Position numbers and translations under genes: made by a program. Positions 42,562 to 52,585 of a DNA stretch of 64,000 nt are shown here, one piece after another. The stretch comes from Pseudoxanthomonas suwonensis 11-1 (GTDB lineage Bacteria > Pseudomonadota > Gammaproteobacteria > Xanthomonadales > Xanthomonadaceae), in the NCBI RefSeq assembly GCF_000185965.1, contig NC_014924.1, forward strand, positions 2,108,001-2,172,000. The letters run 5' to 3'. The notes beneath the pieces are model-generated. The model had not been told where the DNA came from. It did not search any database and was given only the letters and a program-made list of their open reading frames with translations. The first letter of the stretch is position 1. Every line of letters starts with the position of its first letter.

Positions 42562-44385
42562 TCAGCCGATCTTGCGAAGCAGCTGGGCCGCCTCGTCGCG
42601 GGCCGCCGGATCCTGGCCGGCCAGGACCTCGCGCAGCAGGGTCCGTGCGGTTTCCACGTCACCCAAGTCCAGGTAGGCCACCGCCAGCTCCAGCCGCTCG
42701 CGGCCTGCCGGGGACGGGTTCAATGGAGTGAAGCCGACCGGATCGACGTGCCAGGCCGGGGCCTGCTCGCGCGGGGCGAGGGGCTCGGGTTCGAACTCCG
42801 GCTCGATCCCGGCATCGGGCTCGAAAGCGACCTCGGCTTCTTCCTGCGCGAACTCCGGCTCCGGGTCCGCCTCATGCTCGTCGACGTAATCCTGCTCGAC
42901 CGGATGCGGCTCCAGCTCGGGCTGCTCGACCGGTACCACCGGATCGGCGTGCATCTGGGTCGACGGCGCGGCCGCTGCAAGCGAGGCGGCATCGAAGCCA
43001 CGACCACCACGGCTGACCGGGATCGGCAGCGGCTTGGGCTTGCGCGCGAACCACCACGCCGCCGCAGCCGCGGCCACCAGCAGCAGGACCAGCAGCGGCC
43101 ACAGGCCCATGCCCTCGCCGCGCGCGGACCGCTGCTCGACCTGTGCCAGGCGCTGCTGCGCCGCGGCCAGCTCGCTGTCCTTCAGCTCGATCAGCTTCAT
43201 CTGCTGCTGCTGCAGCTTCTCCAGTTCCTCGAGCCGGCTGCGCAGTTCCTGCACTTCCGAGTCGCGGGCAGCCAGGTCTTCCTGCGCCTGGCGCAATTGT
43301 TCGTTTGCCAGCATGTCGCCCTCGCCACCACTGCCCAGTCCGGAAGTCGCCCCCTGCGTTCCATCGGCCGCGACCGCCGGAGCGATCTCCAGACGTGCCC
43401 CGTCCGCCGCCGCGGCATGCGCTGCCGGGGCCGGCGCGGCCGGCGCGTCGCGCTCCACCGTGCCCTGCTGGTCCGGCGTGCCGGCCACCGCCGGCTGCGG
43501 CACCGGCTGCGAGAGCTGGCGCCACTGCGCGGTCTGCTCGCGCACCGTGGCGCGGGCGGAAGCCGCGTCGGCGAAGTCGCCGGCGCCGGGCATGCGCAGC
43601 ACGGCGCCGGCGCGGACCCGGTGGATGTTGCCGCCGATGAAGGCCTCGGGGTTGGCGCGCAGCAGCGCAACCATGGCCTGCTCGCGGCTGTAGCCGCCGC
43701 GGTCCATGCCGGCGACCACGTGGGACAGGGTCTGGCCGCGCTCGACCCGCGCCAGGGTCTCGCCCGGGGCTGCGCTGGCCGCGACCGGGGTCGGCGGCGA
43801 CGGTGCGCGGACCGGTGCCGGCGCAGGCGCAGGCGCCGGAGCGGGTTCGGGAAGCGGCTCGGCGGCCGGAAGCGACGGCAGCGGCGCCGGTTCCGGCTCG
43901 CGCACGATCATGTCCGACGGCAGCGCCTGCGGCGCCTCGATCACCGGGGCCTCGATCGCCACCGCGCTCTGCGGGGCATCGACCAGGGCCGAATACTCGC
44001 GGACCAGGCGGCCCTGGCCCCAGTCGACCTCGACCAGGAAGGACAGCGCGGCCACGTCCACCGGACGGTCGCTGGTGACCCGGACCACGGCGCGGCCCTG
44101 GGCGTCGGCGGTGATCTCGAAGTCCAGCTCGCGCACCAGGCCCGACGGCGGCTGCAGGCCGACACGCGCGAAGGTCTCGGCCGAAGCCAGGCGCACGCGC
44201 GCGTTCTCCAGCTCGCCGGGCTGGTTGGAGATTATCGGAATCTCGGCCAGCAGCGGCTGGCCCGGGCCGGAAAGCACCCGGATCTGTCCAAGCCCCAGCG
44301 CGAACGCGCCACTGCTGGCCAGCAGCAGGGCAAGCGCCAGCAGCAGTTGCATCGGGCGCCAGGCGCCCTGTCCCCTCTTTTCCAT
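42562..44385 (-). CDS. fimV: FimV/HubP-family polar LysM protein
   Basis: A 607-residue protein anchored in the inner membrane, which in the family organises polar type IV pilus assembly and signalling. Signal/anchor MQLLLALALLLASSGAFA; FimV N-terminal domain (LGLGQIRVLSGPGQPLLAEIP); LysM-like segment (ARVERGQTLSHVVAGM); Ala/Pro-rich linkers; coiled coil (about 365-410, LEELEKLQQQQMKLIELKD); one membrane helix (about 425-445, LWPLLVLLLVAAAAAAW); acidic linker; and a C-terminal FimV/TPR-like domain (LELAVAYLDLGDVETARTLL). The start at 44385 is chosen because it gives the signal. Confidence 0.93.
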   Translation of the reverse strand: MEKRGQGAWRPMQLLLALALLLASSGAFALGLGQIRVLSGPGQPLLAEIPIISNQPGELENARVRLASAETFARVGLQPPSGLVRELDFEITADAQGRAVVRVTSDRPVDVAALSFLVEVDWGQGRLVREYSALVDAPQSAVAIEAPVIEAPQALPSDMIVREPEPAPLPSLPAAEPLPEPAPAPAPAPAPVRAPSPPTPVAASAAPGETLARVERGQTLSHVVAGMDRGGYSREQAMVALLRANPEAFIGGNIHRVRAGAVLRMPGAGDFADAASARATVREQTAQWRQLSQPVPQPAVAGTPDQQGTVERDAPAAPAPAAHAAAADGARLEIAPAVAADGTQGATSGLGSGGEGDMLANEQLRQAQEDLAARDSEVQELRSRLEELEKLQQQQMKLIELKDSELAAAQQRLAQVEQRSARGEGMGLWPLLVLLLVAAAAAAWWFARKPKPLPIPVSRGGRGFDAASLAAAAPSTQMHADPVVPVEQPELEPHPVEQDYVDEHEADPEPEFAQEEAEVAFEPDAGIEPEFEPEPLAPREQAPAWHVDPVGFTPLNPSPAGRERLELAVAYLDLGDVETARTLLREVLAGQDPAARDEAAQLLRKIG

Positions 44386-44559
44386 GGCGCGAACTATAGC
44401 CGTTTCACGGTTCCGGCCGCAGCGGCGGGGCTTTGCGGGCATCGATGGAGGCACCTGGAAGACAAGGCCAGCGCGAACGACGGGGCACTGGCAGCGCGGA
44501 CCGGGCCAGGCTCCAGGGCCTGGCCTGCACAGGCGGGCTGGTCCGGAGTCGCGCCCAAC

Positions 44560-44585
44560 AAAAAAGCCGGGGCACATGCCCCGGC
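44560..44585 (-). terminator. rho-independent terminator of asd
   Basis: GCCGGGGC/GCCCCGGC stem (8 bp) with a 4-nt loop and six U residues on the minus strand, 45 bp after the asd stop. Confidence 0.85.
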
Positions 44586-44629
44586 TTCCGCGTCTGATGG
44601 AGGCGGCCGGCGGCGACCGCCCTGCCCGC

Positions 44630-45655
<1,026 letters not shown>

Positions 45656-45665
45656 TGAAATGTCC

Positions 45666-45686
45666 GTGATTCGTGATTGGTGATTC
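45666..45686. repeat. 7-bp tandem triplicate upstream of asd
   Basis: Three copies of GTGATT(C/G) directly before the asd start. A simple repeat in the leader; effect unknown. Confidence 0.6.
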
Positions 45687-45776
45687 GGAAAGCAAAGGCG
45701 CGGTGCGCGTCAGCGGGGTTCGGGGAACCTCTGCCTTGGGTGTGCGCCGTTCATGCGTGGCGCGGGCGGAGGTTCC

Positions 45777-46817
45777 CTATCGTTTGCCGGTCGCGGCTTT
45801 GCCGGCGCCGGTAATGGCGCCGGTGGTTTTCTTAGCGGTGACCGGGGTGGCCGGACGGCCGGCATCGGGCCCCAGGTCCAGCGCCGCCAGCAGGTTGTCC
45901 ACCGCCAGCTGCACCATAGCCCGGCGGGTGGCCAGCGAGGCGCTGCCGATGTGCGGGGTCAGCACCACGTTGCGCAGGGCCAGCAGTTCCGGACGCACCT
46001 CGGGCTCGCCCTCGTACACATCCAGGCCCGCGGCGGCAAGACGACCGCTGGCCAGGGCATCGGCAAGCGCCAGCTCGTCGACCAGGCCGCCGCGGGCGAT
46101 GTTCACCAGGCTGGCGGTCGGCTTCATCCTCGCCAGCGCGGCCGCGTCGATGATGTGGTGGTTGTCCTGCGAATACGGCAGCACCAGGACCAGGTGGTCG
46201 GATTGCGCCAGCAGGGTGTGGAGATCGACGTACTCCGCACCGACGCCCTGCTCGACCCCGGCCGGCAGGCGCGAGCGGTTGTGGTACAGCACCTTCATGC
46301 CGAAGCCGTGGTGGCCGCGGCGGGCAATGGCCTGGCCGATCCGGCCCATGCCGAGGATGCCCAGGGTGCTGCCGTGCACGTCGGCACCGAGCATGGTCGA
46401 GAACGACCACTGCCGCCATTGGCCTTCGCGCAGCCAGCGCTCGGACTCGGTGATCCGGCGCGCTGCGGCCATCACCAGGGCGAAACCGAGGTCGGCCGTG
46501 GTCTCGGTGAGCACGTCGGGGGTGTTGGTAGCGATGACGCCCGCCGCATCCAGCGCGGCGATATCCAGGTTGTTGTAGCCCACGCCGACATTGGCCACGG
46601 CACGCAGCTTCGGCGCCTGCGCCAGCTCGGCCGGACCGATGCGTTCGTTGAGCGTGACCAGGGCGCCGTCGGCCTCGCGCAGCGCGGCGGCCACGGCCTC
46701 CGGCGGGTGCACGGTCACCTCGCGCACCGCGTCCACCTCGCAATGGGCCGCCAGCTGGTCGACGACGTCGTCGAACAGCGGCTGCGAAACCCAGATGCGC
46801 GGAGGCGGGCTGGCCAT
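45777..46817 (-). CDS. D-2-hydroxyacid dehydrogenase (glyoxylate/hydroxypyruvate reductase type)
   Basis: NAD(P)H-dependent reductase of 2-oxoacids. 346 residues. Rossmann motif LGILGMGRIGQAIARR (about 148-163), catalytic Arg in VNIARGGLVDE (about 235-245), Glu in LDVYEGEPE and His in LTPHIGSAS. The C-terminus has a Thr/Ala/Lys-rich tail (VTAKKTTGAITGAGKAATGKR) that is unusual and possibly disordered. ATG 46817 gives a start typical of GhrB-like proteins. It begins 10 bp after aroC stops; co-transcription is likely. Confidence 0.92.
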   Translation of the reverse strand: MASPPPRIWVSQPLFDDVVDQLAAHCEVDAVREVTVHPPEAVAAALREADGALVTLNERIGPAELAQAPKLRAVANVGVGYNNLDIAALDAAGVIATNTPDVLTETTADLGFALVMAAARRITESERWLREGQWRQWSFSTMLGADVHGSTLGILGMGRIGQAIARRGHHGFGMKVLYHNRSRLPAGVEQGVGAEYVDLHTLLAQSDHLVLVLPYSQDNHHIIDAAALARMKPTASLVNIARGGLVDELALADALASGRLAAAGLDVYEGEPEVRPELLALRNVVLTPHIGSASLATRRAMVQLAVDNLLAALDLGPDAGRPATPVTAKKTTGAITGAGKAATGKR

Positions 46818-46827
46818 GGCGGTCGGG

Positions 46828-47967
46828 TCAGCTCCCCTGCTCTTCGCCAGGCACGACGTCGCCCAGCGCACCGGCGCCGGCCGGGATGCGCGGGGTAATC
46901 GTGCCGACGTCGCCACACTGGGCGCGATGGCGCAGGGCCTGGTCCATCAGCACCAGGGCCACCATCGCTTCCGCGATGGGCGTGGCGCGGATGCCGACGC
47001 AGGGGTCATGGCGACCGGTGGTGATCACCTCGACCGGATTGCCGTGCACGTCCACGGTGGGTCCGGGCAGGCGCAGGCTGGAAGTGGGCTTGAGCGCGAT
47101 CGAGGCCACCACCTGCTGGCCGGTGGAAATGCCGCCGAGGATGCCGCCGGCATGGTTGCTGGCGAAGCCCCCGGGCGAGATCAGGTCGCGGTGCCCGGTG
47201 CCCTTCTGCGACACCACGTCGAAGCCGTCGCCGATCTCCACGCCCTTGACCGCATTGATGCTCATCAGCGCCGCGGCCAGTTCGCCATCGAGCTTGCCGT
47301 AGATCGGCTCGCCCCAGCCCGGCGGCACGCCGTCGGCAACCACGGTCACCCGCGCGCCGACCGAATCGCCGGACTTGCGCAGGGCATCCATGTAAGCCTC
47401 CAGCTCCGCCACCTGCGGCGCATGCGGCCAGAAGAACGGGTTGTCCTCGACCGCGTTCCAGTCGAAACCGGCCGGGCTCACGTCGCCGATCTGGGCCATG
47501 AAGCCACGCACGGTGACGCCATGACGCTGCCTGAGCCACTTCTTGGCGATCACCGCCGCGGCCACGCGCATGGTGGTCTCGCGTGCCGAGCTGCGGCCGC
47601 CACCGCGCGGATCGCGGATGCCGTACTTCTGCCAGTAGCTGTAGTCGGCATGGCCGGGTCGGAACTGCGCCGCGATGTTCGCGTAGTCCTTGCTGCGCTG
47701 GTCGGTATTGCGGATCAGCAGCGCGATCGGGGTGCCGGTGGTGCGGCCCTCGTACACGCCGGAGAGGATCTCGACCTCGTCGGCCTCGCGCCGCGCCGAG
47801 GTGTGGCGCGACTTGCCGGTGGCGCGACGCTGCAGGTCGTGGGCGAACTCCTCCGGCGCGATCTCCAGGCCGGGAGGACAGCCGTCGATGACACAGCCGA
47901 TGGCCGGGCCATGCGATTCGCCGAAAGTGGTGACCGACAGCAGCCTGCCGAAGGTGTTGCTGCTCAA
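46828..47967 (-). CDS. aroC: chorismate synthase
   Basis: Final shikimate-pathway step: EPSP to chorismate with reduced FMN. 379 residues. Signatures: [18 protein letters not shown] at the N-terminus, [26 protein letters not shown], and [19 protein letters not shown]. The start is set at TTG 47967, which gives LSSNTFGR at the position where homologues begin Met-Ser-x-Asn-Thr-Phe-Gly; an ATG at 48015 would add 16 residues and is the alternative. It provides chorismate for the nearby trp genes but is not in their operon. Confidence 0.96.
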   Translation of the reverse strand: MSSNTFGRLLSVTTFGESHGPAIGCVIDGCPPGLEIAPEEFAHDLQRRATGKSRHTSARREADEVEILSGVYEGRTTGTPIALLIRNTDQRSKDYANIAAQFRPGHADYSYWQKYGIRDPRGGGRSSARETTMRVAAAVIAKKWLRQRHGVTVRGFMAQIGDVSPAGFDWNAVEDNPFFWPHAPQVAELEAYMDALRKSGDSVGARVTVVADGVPPGWGEPIYGKLDGELAAALMSINAVKGVEIGDGFDVVSQKGTGHRDLISPGGFASNHAGGILGGISTGQQVVASIALKPTSSLRLPGPTVDVHGNPVEVITTGRHDPCVGIRATPIAEAMVALVLMDQALRHRAQCGDVGTITPRIPAGAGALGDVVPGEEQGS

Positions 47968-48099
47968 GACGCGCCCCGCGTGCGGACCTTTACAAGGCCG
48001 CCAAGCATCGCACATCGGCGCGGGTGCTGCAGCGCGTCAGGAATAGGAAAAAACGTTGCCGCGGTAACGGCTTAGCTCAGCCGCGACGCGCTGCGCATG

Positions 48100-48127
48100 A
48101 CGTCCCGCGGCGGGCACCGCGGGACGT
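48100..48127. terminator. hairpin after prmB
   Basis: Perfect 11-bp stem ACGTCCCGCGG/CCGCGGGACGT with a 6-nt loop, 12 bp after the prmB stop, without a U-tract; possible terminator. Confidence 0.45.
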
Positions 48128-48138
48128 GCCGGCGAGGC

Positions 48139-49071
48139 TCAGGCGCGCGCGGCGGCAAGCCCGGCGATGCGCGCGTGATGCGCCACCAGCTCGCGGCACT
48201 CGACCGCGAAGATGCCCATCTGCCCGACCTTGAACTCGATCCAGGCCAGGTCCAGCTCGGGCAGCAGCTTGACGAGGTGCTGCTCGGACTCGCCGACCTC
48301 GCAGATCAGCAGGCCGTCCTCGGACAGGTGGTCCGGCGCGTCGCGCAGGATCTTCAGCACCAGGTCCAGGCCGTCCGGACCGGCGCGCAGGCCCAGCTCC
48401 GGCTCGTAGTCGTACTCGCGCGGCAGGGCGTCGGTCTCTTCGTCGGTGACGTAGGGCGGATTGGTGACGATCAGCTCGTAACGGCGACCGGCCAGCCCGG
48501 CGAACAGGTCGGACTTCACCAGCTCGACGTTGTCCGCGTGCAGGCGCTCCTTGTTCTCCGCGGCCAGCGCCAGGGCGTCGTCGCTGATGTCCACGCCATC
48601 GACCTGCCAGTCCGGGTTGTAGTGGCCCATGGCAATGGCGATACAGCCCGAACCGGTGCACAGGTCCAGCGCGCGGTGCACCTCGCGGCCGCCCAGCCAG
48701 GGCTCGAAGCCGTTCTCGATCAGTTCGGCGATCGGCGAGCGCGGCACCAGGGCGCGCGCGTCGGACTTGAAGCTCAGGCCGGCGAACCAGGCCTCGCCGA
48801 CCAGGTAGGCGGCCGGGATGCGCTCCTCGATGCGGCGGCGGAACAGCTCCAGGATCTTCGCCTTCTCGGCCGAGGTCAGGCGCGACTGGCCGTACACCGG
48901 GCTGAGGTCGTGCGGCAGGTGCAGCGCATGCAGCACCAGCTGGGTCGCCTCGTCCATGGCGTTGTCGTAGCTGTGGCCGAAGGTCAGCCCGGCCTCGTTG
49001 AAGCGGCTGCCGCCATAGCGGATCAGGTCGATGATCGTGTGCAGCTCGCTGGCCACGTCGGCGTCGGTCAT
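48139..49071 (-). CDS. prmB: 50S ribosomal protein L3 N5-glutamine methyltransferase
   Basis: SAM-dependent methyltransferase that modifies a Gln of ribosomal protein L3. 310 residues. Helical N-terminal domain, SAM loop ALDLCTGSGCIAIAMG (about 135-150), VDGVDISDDAL and the catalytic NPPY in ELIVTNPPYVTD. The PrmB type is favoured over PrmC by its length and AAYLVGEAWFAGLSF. It is upstream of aroC on the same strand. Confidence 0.95.
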   Translation of the reverse strand: MTDADVASELHTIIDLIRYGGSRFNEAGLTFGHSYDNAMDEATQLVLHALHLPHDLSPVYGQSRLTSAEKAKILELFRRRIEERIPAAYLVGEAWFAGLSFKSDARALVPRSPIAELIENGFEPWLGGREVHRALDLCTGSGCIAIAMGHYNPDWQVDGVDISDDALALAAENKERLHADNVELVKSDLFAGLAGRRYELIVTNPPYVTDEETDALPREYDYEPELGLRAGPDGLDLVLKILRDAPDHLSEDGLLICEVGESEQHLVKLLPELDLAWIEFKVGQMGIFAVECRELVAHHARIAGLAAARA

Positions 49072-49194
49072 GGGGGATGTGCGCGCTGGCCGCGCCGGCT
49101 GGAAAGGGCCGTGAATTATAGGGCAACGGCCGCCTTTTCCCCGGCAACGGCTATCATGGCCGGCCCGACGCCACGCCCCACGGACGCTGACGCC

Positions 49195-49848
49195 ATGTTC
49201 AACCGCACCTTCGGCTACATCCTCGCCGTCGCGCTCGCCGCCGGCCTGGGCCTGCTGGCCGCGCGCCACCTCCTCGACCGCGACGCCGCGCCCGCCGGTC
49301 CCGCCCTGCAGACCGTGACCCTGCTGCCGCAACCGCGCGAGCTGCCGCCGTTCAACCTGCGCCAGTCCGACGGCACCCCGCTGCTGCCGGGCGAGCTGGC
49401 CGGACACTGGACCCTGGTGTTCCTGGGCTTCACCTTCTGCCCGGACGTATGCCCGACCACCCTGGCCGAGCTGGCCGGGGCGCAGAAGGAGTGGGAGTCG
49501 CTGCCCGAATCGGTGCGCCCGCGCGTGCTGTTCGTGTCGGTCGACCCGGAGCGCGACACCCCCGCCAAGGCCGGCGAGTACGCCCGCGCCTTCCACCCGG
49601 ACAGCCTGGCCGCCACCGCCGATGTGCCGGCGCTGGAGAAGTTCGCCACCTCGCTGGGCTTCGTCTTCATGAAGGTGCCGGGCAAGACCTTCGACGAGAA
49701 CCCGCAGGACTACAGCGTCGACCACTCGGCCAACATCGCCGTGCTCGACAGCCAGGGCCGCCTGGCCGGCCTGATCCGCCCGCCGTTCCAGCCGCAGGCG
49801 ATCGCCGCCGACCTCAGCCTGCTGACCACCATGGAGCGCGGCCAGTGA
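49195..49848 (+). CDS. SCO1/SenC family copper chaperone
   Basis: Periplasmic thioredoxin-fold protein for CuA assembly of cytochrome oxidase. 217 residues with an N-terminal membrane anchor ([17 protein letters not shown]). Copper-binding CxxxC in [12 protein letters not shown] (about residue 83-87) and the His in [11 protein letters not shown] (about 180). The gene overlaps psd by 4 nt (GTGA). Divergent from prmB with 123 bp between. Confidence 0.94.
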   Translation: MFNRTFGYILAVALAAGLGLLAARHLLDRDAAPAGPALQTVTLLPQPRELPPFNLRQSDGTPLLPGELAGHWTLVFLGFTFCPDVCPTTLAELAGAQKEWESLPESVRPRVLFVSVDPERDTPAKAGEYARAFHPDSLAATADVPALEKFATSLGFVFMKVPGKTFDENPQDYSVDHSANIAVLDSQGRLAGLIRPPFQPQAIAADLSLLTTMERGQ

Positions 49849-50693
49849 GCCTGGGCACCTACCTGAGCTGGGCCCTGCCCCACCGCCTGCTGTCCTCGCT
49901 GGCGCGACAGCTGGCCTATTCGGAGAACCCGAAGCTCAAGCAGCGCTTCATCGACACGGTGGTACGCCAGTTCAATGTCGACCTGGGCGAGGCCGCCGAG
50001 CCGGACCCGACCGCCTACCCCAGTTTCAATGCGTTCTTCACCCGGGCGCTGAAGCCGGGCGCGCGCACGCCGGATCCGGATCCGCGCGCACTGCTGATGC
50101 CGGCCGACGGGCGCATCAGCCAGCTGGGCCGGATCGACGAAGACGGCCGCATCTTCCAGGCCAAGGGCCAGTCGTTCACCGCCGCCGAACTGCTCGGCGA
50201 CGCCGAGGCCGCGCGCGTGTTCGCCGGCGGCAGCTTCGCCACGGTGTACCTGTCGCCGCGCGACTACCACCGCGTGCACATGCCCTGGACCGGCGTCCTG
50301 CGCGAGACCGTGCACGTGCCCGGGCGGCTGTTCAGCGTCGGCCCGGCCGCGGTGCGCACCGTGCCGCGCCTGTTCGCGCGCAACGAGCGCCTGGTCTGCC
50401 ACTTCGATACCGACTTCGGGCCGATGGCCTCGGTGATGGTCGGGGCCATGCTGGTTTCCGGCGTGGAGACGGCCTGGAGCGGCGTGGAGATTCCCGAATA
50501 CGGCGACGACATCACCCGCAAGGACTACCGCGGCAAGGGCATCGTGCTGGAGCGCTTCGCCGAGATGGCGCGCTTCAACTACGGCTCGACCGTGATCGTG
50601 CTGCTGCCGCCGGGCGCCGCCAACCTTGCGCCCGGCCTGCAGGCCGAGTCGCCGGTGCGGCTGGGCCAGGCGCTGGCGCACCTGGCGCACTGA
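49845..50693 (+). CDS. psd: phosphatidylserine decarboxylase proenzyme
   Basis: Makes phosphatidylethanolamine from phosphatidylserine at the inner membrane. 282 residues. The self-cleavage site is in [11 protein letters not shown], where the Ser becomes the pyruvoyl group of the alpha chain. Other signatures: [20 protein letters not shown], [13 protein letters not shown] and the N-terminal amphipathic region. The GTG start overlaps the SCO1 stop and GGAG lies 8 nt before, so coupling is likely. Confidence 0.96.
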   Translation: MSLGTYLSWALPHRLLSSLARQLAYSENPKLKQRFIDTVVRQFNVDLGEAAEPDPTAYPSFNAFFTRALKPGARTPDPDPRALLMPADGRISQLGRIDEDGRIFQAKGQSFTAAELLGDAEAARVFAGGSFATVYLSPRDYHRVHMPWTGVLRETVHVPGRLFSVGPAAVRTVPRLFARNERLVCHFDTDFGPMASVMVGAMLVSGVETAWSGVEIPEYGDDITRKDYRGKGIVLERFAEMARFNYGSTVIVLLPPGAANLAPGLQAESPVRLGQALAHLAH

Positions 50694-50747
50694 TCGGCGG
50701 CAGCTCCGGCATCGCGCCCGGAGCGCTTCGCATGCACGGGCTCCGGC

Positions 50748-50860
50748 GTAGCCCGGATAAGGCCGCAGGCCGCATCTGGGGTACCACGCGTGGCGACGCG
50801 CCAGACCGCGCCAGCGCCCCGACGTCGCAGGGGCGCGGTGCGCTTCGCTTACCCGGCTAC
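50748..50860. repeat. REP pair between psd and the transglycosylase gene
   Basis: GTAGCCCGGATAAGGCCGC...CATCTGGGG (50748-50781) and, inverted, GTGCGCTTCGCTTACCCGGCTAC (50838-50860). Same family as 30677-30766; placed between convergent genes. Confidence 0.7.
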
Positions 50861-50916
50861 GTGCGCGGCCCCGCGCCGTTGCCCGGGCCTGTCCTTGATG
50901 CGCGAAAGGGACCTGC

Positions 50917-52479
50917 TTACTTCGAGCAGCCGACGAGCTTGAGCTTCTGTCCCTGGCGCAGGGCGTAGGCCGGCGCCTTGAGCCCGTTGGCGGCCGCGAC
51001 CTGCTTGACGTTGCAGCCGTGGCGCTGGGCGATCCTGCCCAGGGTGTCGCCGCGGGCCACCGTGTAGGTGCGCACCTGCGCGGACCTGGGCCGGGCCGGC
51101 TGCGGCCGGCCGGTGGCGACCGTGGTGGCCACGCCGGGAACCGGGGTGACGTTGCCGACGGCGACGGTGCCCAGCGGTCCCGCGCCCTCCAGCGCAGCGT
51201 TCGGATCCGCGGTCACCAGGGCATGGGCAAGCTCGGCGCGCGGCCCGCCCTCGCAATGGCGGTGGTACAGGCTGGCGACGCGCGCGGTCGCCGCCAGCAC
51301 GGTGCCGGCCGGGATCACGGTCTCGGCGTCGTAGCGCGGGTTGAGGTTGCGCAGCGTGCGCATGTAGCCGTCGCGGTTGCCGGCATTGCCCAGGCAGACC
51401 GTGAGTTCATAGATGCTGGCCGGACGTACCAGCTTCAGCGCTGCCGGCTGCGCATGGACCTTGGGGAAGGTCACCCCGAACTGGCGCGGGTGCAGGTAGA
51501 TCCAGGCCGCGGCGATCACCATCGGCACGTAGTCGCGGGTTTCCGGCGGGAACTGGTCGTAAGCCTGTACGTTCCAGAAGCCGGAGCCGCCGGTGGAGCG
51601 GTGCACGCGCAGGGCGCGGCCCTCGCCGCCGTTGTAGCCGGCCAGGGCCAGCTCGACATCGTTGTTGAGTTCGCGCAGGCGCTCGTTGAGGTAGGCGGCG
51701 CTGGCCTCGGCGGCCGAGCGCGGGTCGTAGCGCGTGTCGAAGCCGCTGCCGTCCGGGCCCAGGCCGAACCGGCGCGCGGTGGCGGGCATGAACTGCATCG
51801 GCCCGGCCGCGCCGGCGCGGGAGACCGAGTGCACGCGGCCATTGGATTCCTTGGCGAGGATTCCGAACAGCAGCGCCTCCGGCAGGCCGCGCTTCTCGAA
51901 CTCCGGCCACATCAGGTGGCGCATGGCCTGGTAGTTCTCGTAGCTGGTCATCAGCTGCGGGCGCATGTCGGTCAGCCAGCGGCGGATGCCGGCCTGGATC
52001 GCGGGGTTGTAGCGGACCATGCGGTCGAGGACGTGGCGGTTGTCGTCGCCCAGCAGGCGCGCGGCGCGCACCGCCTCGGGTACGTCGGTGGCCAGGGCCG
52101 GATCGGCCTCGAGCAGCTCGTCGTCATCGCCGATCTCGTCCGGACCGGCGCCGCCGGCGTCGATACCGTCCTTGAGCAGGCGCTTGTAGCTGGCCAGCAG
52201 GTCCGACATCGGGCAGCCGCGCTGCTTCACGCAGGCGTCGATCACGTCCTCCATGTCCTCCAGCGCGGCATTGCCCTCGTCGGCACCGCGCGGGTCGCCG
52301 TTGGCGGCGAGCACCAGGGCGGCGCGGTAGCGGGATTCGGCCTGGTCCATGCGCGCGACCAGGGCATCGGCCGCGGCCCGGTCACGGGCGGAGACACGCT
52401 GGGCAAGGGCTTCGGGGGCGACGCAGGAGAGCAGCAGTACGGCCAGCAGCGGCCGCAACAACGACGGGCAGGAGGACAT
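50917..52479 (-). CDS. mltD: membrane-bound lytic murein transglycosylase, MltD type, with LysM
   Basis: Cleaves peptidoglycan between MurNAc and GlcNAc in the periplasm. 520 residues. Signal LLRPLLAVLLLSCVAPEALA; a helical N-terminal region with acidic insertion (PDEIGDDDELLEADP); SLT domain with the catalytic Glu in GILAKESNGRVHSVS, then AAGPMQFMPATARRFGL and LALAGYNGGEGR; a C-terminal single LysM (YTVARGDTLGRIAQRHG...). The usual MltD has two or three LysM repeats. The start at 52479 is set by the signal peptide. Confidence 0.92.
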   Translation of the reverse strand: MSSCPSLLRPLLAVLLLSCVAPEALAQRVSARDRAAADALVARMDQAESRYRAALVLAANGDPRGADEGNAALEDMEDVIDACVKQRGCPMSDLLASYKRLLKDGIDAGGAGPDEIGDDDELLEADPALATDVPEAVRAARLLGDDNRHVLDRMVRYNPAIQAGIRRWLTDMRPQLMTSYENYQAMRHLMWPEFEKRGLPEALLFGILAKESNGRVHSVSRAGAAGPMQFMPATARRFGLGPDGSGFDTRYDPRSAAEASAAYLNERLRELNNDVELALAGYNGGEGRALRVHRSTGGSGFWNVQAYDQFPPETRDYVPMVIAAAWIYLHPRQFGVTFPKVHAQPAALKLVRPASIYELTVCLGNAGNRDGYMRTLRNLNPRYDAETVIPAGTVLAATARVASLYHRHCEGGPRAELAHALVTADPNAALEGAGPLGTVAVGNVTPVPGVATTVATGRPQPARPRSAQVRTYTVARGDTLGRIAQRHGCNVKQVAAANGLKAPAYALRQGQKLKLVGCSK

Positions 52480-52585
52480 CGGCAGGTTTTCCAGGAGCGA
52501 CCGGCAGGGTAGCCCCGGGCCCGCGACAGGGGCAACCCGCGCCGGCGCCGCTAGAATCCCGGGCAACCCAATCCACGAGGCCTCC